From contig JAHZHS010000022.1 in assembly GCA_019420135.1 (NCBI GenBank), positions 1-6,229 of the forward strand: 6,229 nucleotides of DNA, written 5' to 3'. The number at the start of each line of letters is the position of its first letter. The stretch's first letter is position 1. The position numbers were made by a program, and so were the translations under genes. Source of the DNA: Oscillospiraceae bacterium. Lineage in GTDB: Bacteria; Bacillota; Clostridia; Oscillospirales; Ruminococcaceae. The notes below the pieces were generated by a model that saw only the letters and a program-made list of their open reading frames with translations, had not been told where the DNA came from and did not search any database. Shown here piece by piece: positions 3,101-6,229 of this stretch.

Positions 3101-6034
3101 TTATTCCGTCCAGAGTGTCAGAGTGAAACTGTCGCCCCGGTGCAGGGTGTAGCGGTAGGGTTCCAGCGGCAGGGCACCCCAGCTGTCATCGCCGCCGGCA
3201 CCCCGCATCCCTGCCGCGCAGCGGACCACGGTGCGGGTCACAGGGGGCAGCTGCCAGAAGTGCCGGGCGTTTTCCAGCTCGTTGGGGGTCCAGTGCCCGG
3301 CGGAAAAGACCATGGTGCCCGGGGTGGACAGCCGCAGCGTGGGCATGCCGTCCCCTGTCAGGGCTGCCCCGGTGACGCCGGTGCGGGTGCCGTTTTCCTG
3401 GGGAACCATGTAGACGTCCTCCTCCTTGCCCACCGGGTAGTCCCACCGGCCGAACAGGGCGCCGCGCTCCCGGTCGGGCATGGTCTCCTCGGGACCGAAG
3501 CCCAGAACCGATACCTGGTCCAGCCGCAGATGCAGCGGCAGCAGCAGACCGAACTCGGGTACCTCGGCATCGCCGCCCTCCCAGGTCAGGGTGACGGTGC
3601 AGCGTCCGGTGTTGTCGAACTTCCACAGCGCCTCCACACCCTCCCGGGTGTCGGTGGCCAGGCGGTAGTGCACCCGGACGCCATCCCGCACCCGCTCCAC
3701 CGCATCGGCCTGGGCATAGCGGCCGGCCTGGGCCCAGCGGGCAAAGTGGAAGGGCAGAGCGGCTCCCTCGTCGTTGCAGGTGGGGGCCCGCCAGAAACTG
3801 AGCTCGGCGGGGCCGTCCAGCAGTTCCACCCCGCGGCGGCGCAGGGAGATCAGCCGTCCGGTGCTGCGGCTGATCATGAACCCGAAGTCTCCGTCGGTGA
3901 CGCCGTAGTTGAAGTCGCAGTCGGCAAACAGGGCATCCCCGGCGGGAACAAAATCGGCAGCGGCACGGTGATCGAAGATGCTCTGGCCCCGGGCCACCGT
4001 ATACCCGGCGGGCGCCCAGGCGGTGTCCTGCCCCAGGCAGATGTCCACATTCACCGTCCACACCCCCGGCGTTTCCGGCAGGGCAAAGGGCAGAGAAAGG
4101 GTGCAGCTCTCCCCGGGGGACAGGGACTGGTGCAGGGTGACCGAGCGCCGGGCTTCGCCGTTGCAGCGCAGCGTCACCCGCAGGTCGTACCGGTCCAGAT
4201 CGGTAAAAAGAGTGCGGTTGACAATCCGGATGCCCCCGGCGTCCACCGTAATGGCAAAGTCCTGGTAAACCCCGCGCACCGCCTGCATTTTGGCACTGTT
4301 GCGGCGTGTGGCGGTGACCAGACCGTCGGCGCAGAACTCTCCGTCGTGGGGGCGGTCCCCGAAATCCCCGCCGTAGACCAGCACCCGGCGGCCGTCGGGC
4401 AGCCGGCGATAAAGGGAGTGATCCATGTACTCCCACAGGAAGCCACCCTGGTACAGCGGCTCCTGCCAGGCAAGCTCGGTGTATTCCTCCAGGGCACCGC
4501 AGGAGTTGCCCATGGCGTGACCGTACTCGCACAGAATCATGGGCTTGTCCCGATGTTCGGCCAGGAAGGCCCGCACCTGGGCGGCGGAGGGGTACATCTG
4601 GCTTTCCATATCACTGGTGCCGTTGAAGCGGCGGTCGTGGGAGATTCCCTCGTAGTGGACCAGACGGCCGGGGTCCTTGGCCCGGAAATAATCGTGCATC
4701 GCCTGCAGCGTCTCCCCGCCGAAGCTCTCGTTGCCGCAGCTCCAGATCAGCACACAGGGATGGTTTTTGTCCCGCTGATAGATGGCTTCCGCCCGGGCCA
4801 GCACGGCGTCCCGCCATTGGGGATGCCCGTCGGGAAGGGTGCGGTCATCGGGATGGATGCCGTCGGGTTTCTCCCAGCTGCCGTGGGTCTCCAGATTGGT
4901 CTCGTCAATGACGTACAGGCCGTACCGGTCGCACAGGTCGTAGAGGAAGGTGCGGTTGGGATAATGGCTGGTGCGGATGGCATTGACATTGTGGCGCTTG
5001 AGGTTGACAATGTCCCACTCGGTCTCCTCGTAGGTGACGGCGCGGCCGTGCTCGGCGCTCCACTCGTGGCGGTCGACGCCCTTGAAGACGATACGCCTGC
5101 CGTTGAGGGTCATGACGCCGTCCCGGATGCCGAACTCCCGCACCCCGATGTCCAGATCACTGCGCTCGATGACGCCGCCCTCCCCGTCCAGAAGTTCCAC
5201 ACAGAGGGGATAGAGGGTGGGATCCTCAGCGCTCCACAGTCTGGGGGCGGTGATGGACGCCTGGACGCAGACCTGTTCCCCGGCAGGCAGCTGCCAGGTA
5301 TGGCCGTCCAGCGTCAGGCGCAGGGCGGCGGCAGCGCCGGGGTTTTCCAGACGGCAGTCGGCCTGCACGGCGGCGGTGCCGTCGGTGCCCAGAGTGGTCT
5401 GTACCCGGATGTCGGTCAGATGGGCGTCGGGGGTGGTGAACAGGGTAACCGGGCGGAACAGCCCGCTCATCCGCCAGAAATCCTGATCCTCCAGCCAGCT
5501 GCCCGAACAGAACCGGTAGACCCGGGCCACCAGTTCGTTCTCTCCGGGATGGACCAGTTCGGTCAGGTCAAACTCGGCGGTGTCGAAGCTGCTCTCGGAA
5601 TAGCCCGCAAAGCTGCCGTTGCAATAGACAGCCAGGGCGCTGTCGGCGCCCTCAAAACGGATGCGGCAGCGCTGCCAGGTTTCGGGCAGGACAAAGGTGC
5701 GGCGGTATTCCCCCACGGGATTCCAGCGCTGTGGGATCTGGCCGGGGCGGATGCGCTCGTGGCCGTCCCAGGGATACTGCTTGTTGACGTACTGGGGTGT
5801 GCCGAAGGGATAGTCCGGCCCGCCCTGCAGCTGGATGTGCCCGGGAACGGAGATTGTCGTCCAGGGGGTGAAGGCGGCGTCGGGGCGGGGCGCCCAGCGG
5901 AAATCCCAGGTTCCGTCCAGGGAGAGCTCACAGCTCTCGCCGCTGCCGAAGCGGAACCGGTGGGAGGAATGTGCCGGCAGTCGGCCCAGGGCAAAGATTC
6001 CGGGGTCGGCCAGCATGGACGGGGAAAATTGCAT
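3101..6034 (-). CDS. lacZ: Beta-galactosidase, glycoside hydrolase family 2 (LacZ type)
   Basis: This 977-aa cytosolic enzyme should hydrolyse lactose and related beta-galactosides. The order is an N-terminal jelly-roll sugar-binding domain (about 30-200), a GH2 immunoglobulin-like domain (about 200-305), a TIM barrel (about 305-570), a second beta domain (about 585-670) and a C-terminal small-chain-like domain (about 690-977). The acid/base Glu is E436 in IWSCGNESFGG; the nucleophile is E503 in ILCEYGHAMGN. Other LacZ residues are present: H323 (GVDRHEW), H357 (RTSHYPN), E382 and H384 (DETNLETHG), Y481, H506, W534 (GGFLWEYMD), the C-terminal GGDDSW (947-952) and W975. Length is close to the 1023 aa of E. 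coli LacZ. There is no signal peptide. ATG at 6034 is chosen because AGAAGGAGG ends 7 nt upstream; an in-frame start at 6085 has no such site. No permease or regulator is within the window. Confidence 0.97.
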   Translation of the reverse strand: MQFSPSMLADPGIFALGRLPAHSSHRFRFGSGESCELSLDGTWDFRWAPRPDAAFTPWTTISVPGHIQLQGGPDYPFGTPQYVNKQYPWDGHERIRPGQIPQRWNPVGEYRRTFVLPETWQRCRIRFEGADSALAVYCNGSFAGYSESSFDTAEFDLTELVHPGENELVARVYRFCSGSWLEDQDFWRMSGLFRPVTLFTTPDAHLTDIRVQTTLGTDGTAAVQADCRLENPGAAAALRLTLDGHTWQLPAGEQVCVQASITAPRLWSAEDPTLYPLCVELLDGEGGVIERSDLDIGVREFGIRDGVMTLNGRRIVFKGVDRHEWSAEHGRAVTYEETEWDIVNLKRHNVNAIRTSHYPNRTFLYDLCDRYGLYVIDETNLETHGSWEKPDGIHPDDRTLPDGHPQWRDAVLARAEAIYQRDKNHPCVLIWSCGNESFGGETLQAMHDYFRAKDPGRLVHYEGISHDRRFNGTSDMESQMYPSAAQVRAFLAEHRDKPMILCEYGHAMGNSCGALEEYTELAWQEPLYQGGFLWEYMDHSLYRRLPDGRRVLVYGGDFGDRPHDGEFCADGLVTATRRNSAKMQAVRGVYQDFAITVDAGGIRIVNRTLFTDLDRYDLRVTLRCNGEARRSVTLHQSLSPGESCTLSLPFALPETPGVWTVNVDICLGQDTAWAPAGYTVARGQSIFDHRAAADFVPAGDALFADCDFNYGVTDGDFGFMISRSTGRLISLRRRGVELLDGPAELSFWRAPTCNDEGAALPFHFARWAQAGRYAQADAVERVRDGVRVHYRLATDTREGVEALWKFDNTGRCTVTLTWEGGDAEVPEFGLLLPLHLRLDQVSVLGFGPEETMPDRERGALFGRWDYPVGKEEDVYMVPQENGTRTGVTGAALTGDGMPTLRLSTPGTMVFSAGHWTPNELENARHFWQLPPVTRTVVRCAAGMRGAGGDDSWGALPLEPYRYTLHRGDSFTLTLWTE

Positions 6035-6041
6035 GATCCTG

Positions 6042-6050
6042 CCTCCTTCT
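6042..6050 (-). promoter_or_regulatory. Ribosome binding site that fixes the lacZ start
   Basis: AGAAGGAGG on the minus strand lies 7 nt before the ATG at 6032-6034. It decides the start against the longer in-frame reading from 6085, which would add 17 residues. Confidence 0.85.
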
Positions 6051-6101
6051 GGGTCTGCCCTGTGCGGAGCAGACCGGATACTCACAAATCAGTCTAATTT
6101 A

Positions 6102-6130
6102 ATCATAACGGCTGCAGCCGATGGCCGCAA
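6102..6130 (-). promoter_or_regulatory. Likely lacZ promoter
   Basis: On the minus strand a -35 box TTGCGG (6125-6130) is separated by exactly 17 bp from a -10 box TATGAT (6102-6107). Transcription would start near 6095, giving a leader of about 60 nt. Both boxes deviate from consensus, as is common for regulated sugar genes. The spacer contains a perfect palindrome. Confidence 0.5.
6109..6120. promoter_or_regulatory. Perfect 12-bp palindrome in the lacZ promoter spacer, candidate operator
   Basis: CGGCTGCAGCCG is a perfect palindrome lying wholly between the presumed -35 and -10 boxes, where a bound repressor would block transcription. It does not match the LacI, GalR or CcpA (cre) consensus that I know, so the regulator is unknown. 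Regulatory function is inferred from position only. Confidence 0.4.
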
Positions 6131-6229
6131 TGGAATTTCGTGTCAGGATGGCGGCGCTTTTTTGTATTTTTCTGGCATGACTGCGGGGGAAGGCAAAGCG
6201 CAGCCGGGCTTTACAGAGCGTCCAAAAAA
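6131..6229. other. Window end, no gene seen
   Basis: This short stretch upstream of the lacZ promoter holds a T-rich patch (6157-6170) and ends in six A. I see no ORF with a ribosome binding site on either strand. The T-run read on the minus strand at the very edge could belong to a terminator of a gene outside the window, but its stem would lie beyond position 6229. Confidence 0.3.

Noticed and set aside
2984..6097. A 1037-codon plus-strand open frame lying antisense to lacZ
   Set aside because: It starts between the HPr stop and its terminator hairpin, passes through both terminators, has no ribosome binding site and a low-complexity Gly/Ala/Pro/Val/Gln composition. It is the shadow of a GC-rich gene; the minus-strand frame carries every LacZ catalytic motif.

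Overview
The window reads as a chromosomal segment of a Gram-positive gut anaerobe, most likely an Oscillospirales (Ruminococcaceae-type) Firmicute. The reasons are strong AGGAGG-type ribosome binding sites, GC-rich genes separated by AT-rich control regions, a DUF1492-type phage protein, an ImmR/ImmA-type pair and a clostridial-looking GH2 beta-galactosidase. The genus is an inference and was not tested by any search.

Left part (1-2217). A truncated CAU-anticodon tRNA lies on the minus strand behind a very good promoter (TTGGCA, 17 bp, TATAAT). Next, also on the minus strand, is a two-gene operon: an XRE-family repressor followed after 4 nt by an ImmA/IrrE-type metallopeptidase. This is the usual lysogeny-maintenance and derepression module of prophages and integrative elements. 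Upstream of the repressor is an AT-rich control region of about 130 bp. It holds two promoters that point toward each other and three related 16-bp sites at 981-996, 1011-1026 and 1051-1066. Their centres are 30 and 40 bp apart, and the two outer sites occupy the -10/-35 spacers of the two promoters. I read this as the operator array of a bistable switch. The rightward promoter would serve a compact set of small plus-strand genes: two unrecognised, one small four-cysteine protein and one DUF1492/sigma-region-4-like regulator. No integrase, replication, packaging or structural gene is present, so this looks like a reduced prophage or integrative-element remnant.

Middle part (2218-2734). This stretch of about 517 bases has no convincing gene. 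Immediately after the DUF1492 gene is an extended imperfect hairpin (2220-2289). Further on are an A/T hairpin, a hairpin with a perfect Shine-Dalgarno sequence in its loop, a possible 50-aa ORF with a TTG start, and an extended -10 promoter. The promoter drives a 73-aa HPr-like protein (2735-2956) that lacks the phosphorylatable active-site His but keeps the Ser46-type regulatory site. Two strong hairpin terminators follow.

Right part (3101-6229). A complete minus-strand beta-galactosidase of the LacZ/GH2 family (977 aa from the chosen start) has all major catalytic residues. Its likely promoter (TTGCGG, 17 bp, TATGAT) carries a perfect 12-bp palindrome in the spacer. The gene converges on the HPr-like gene, and the two are separated by the back-to-back terminators.
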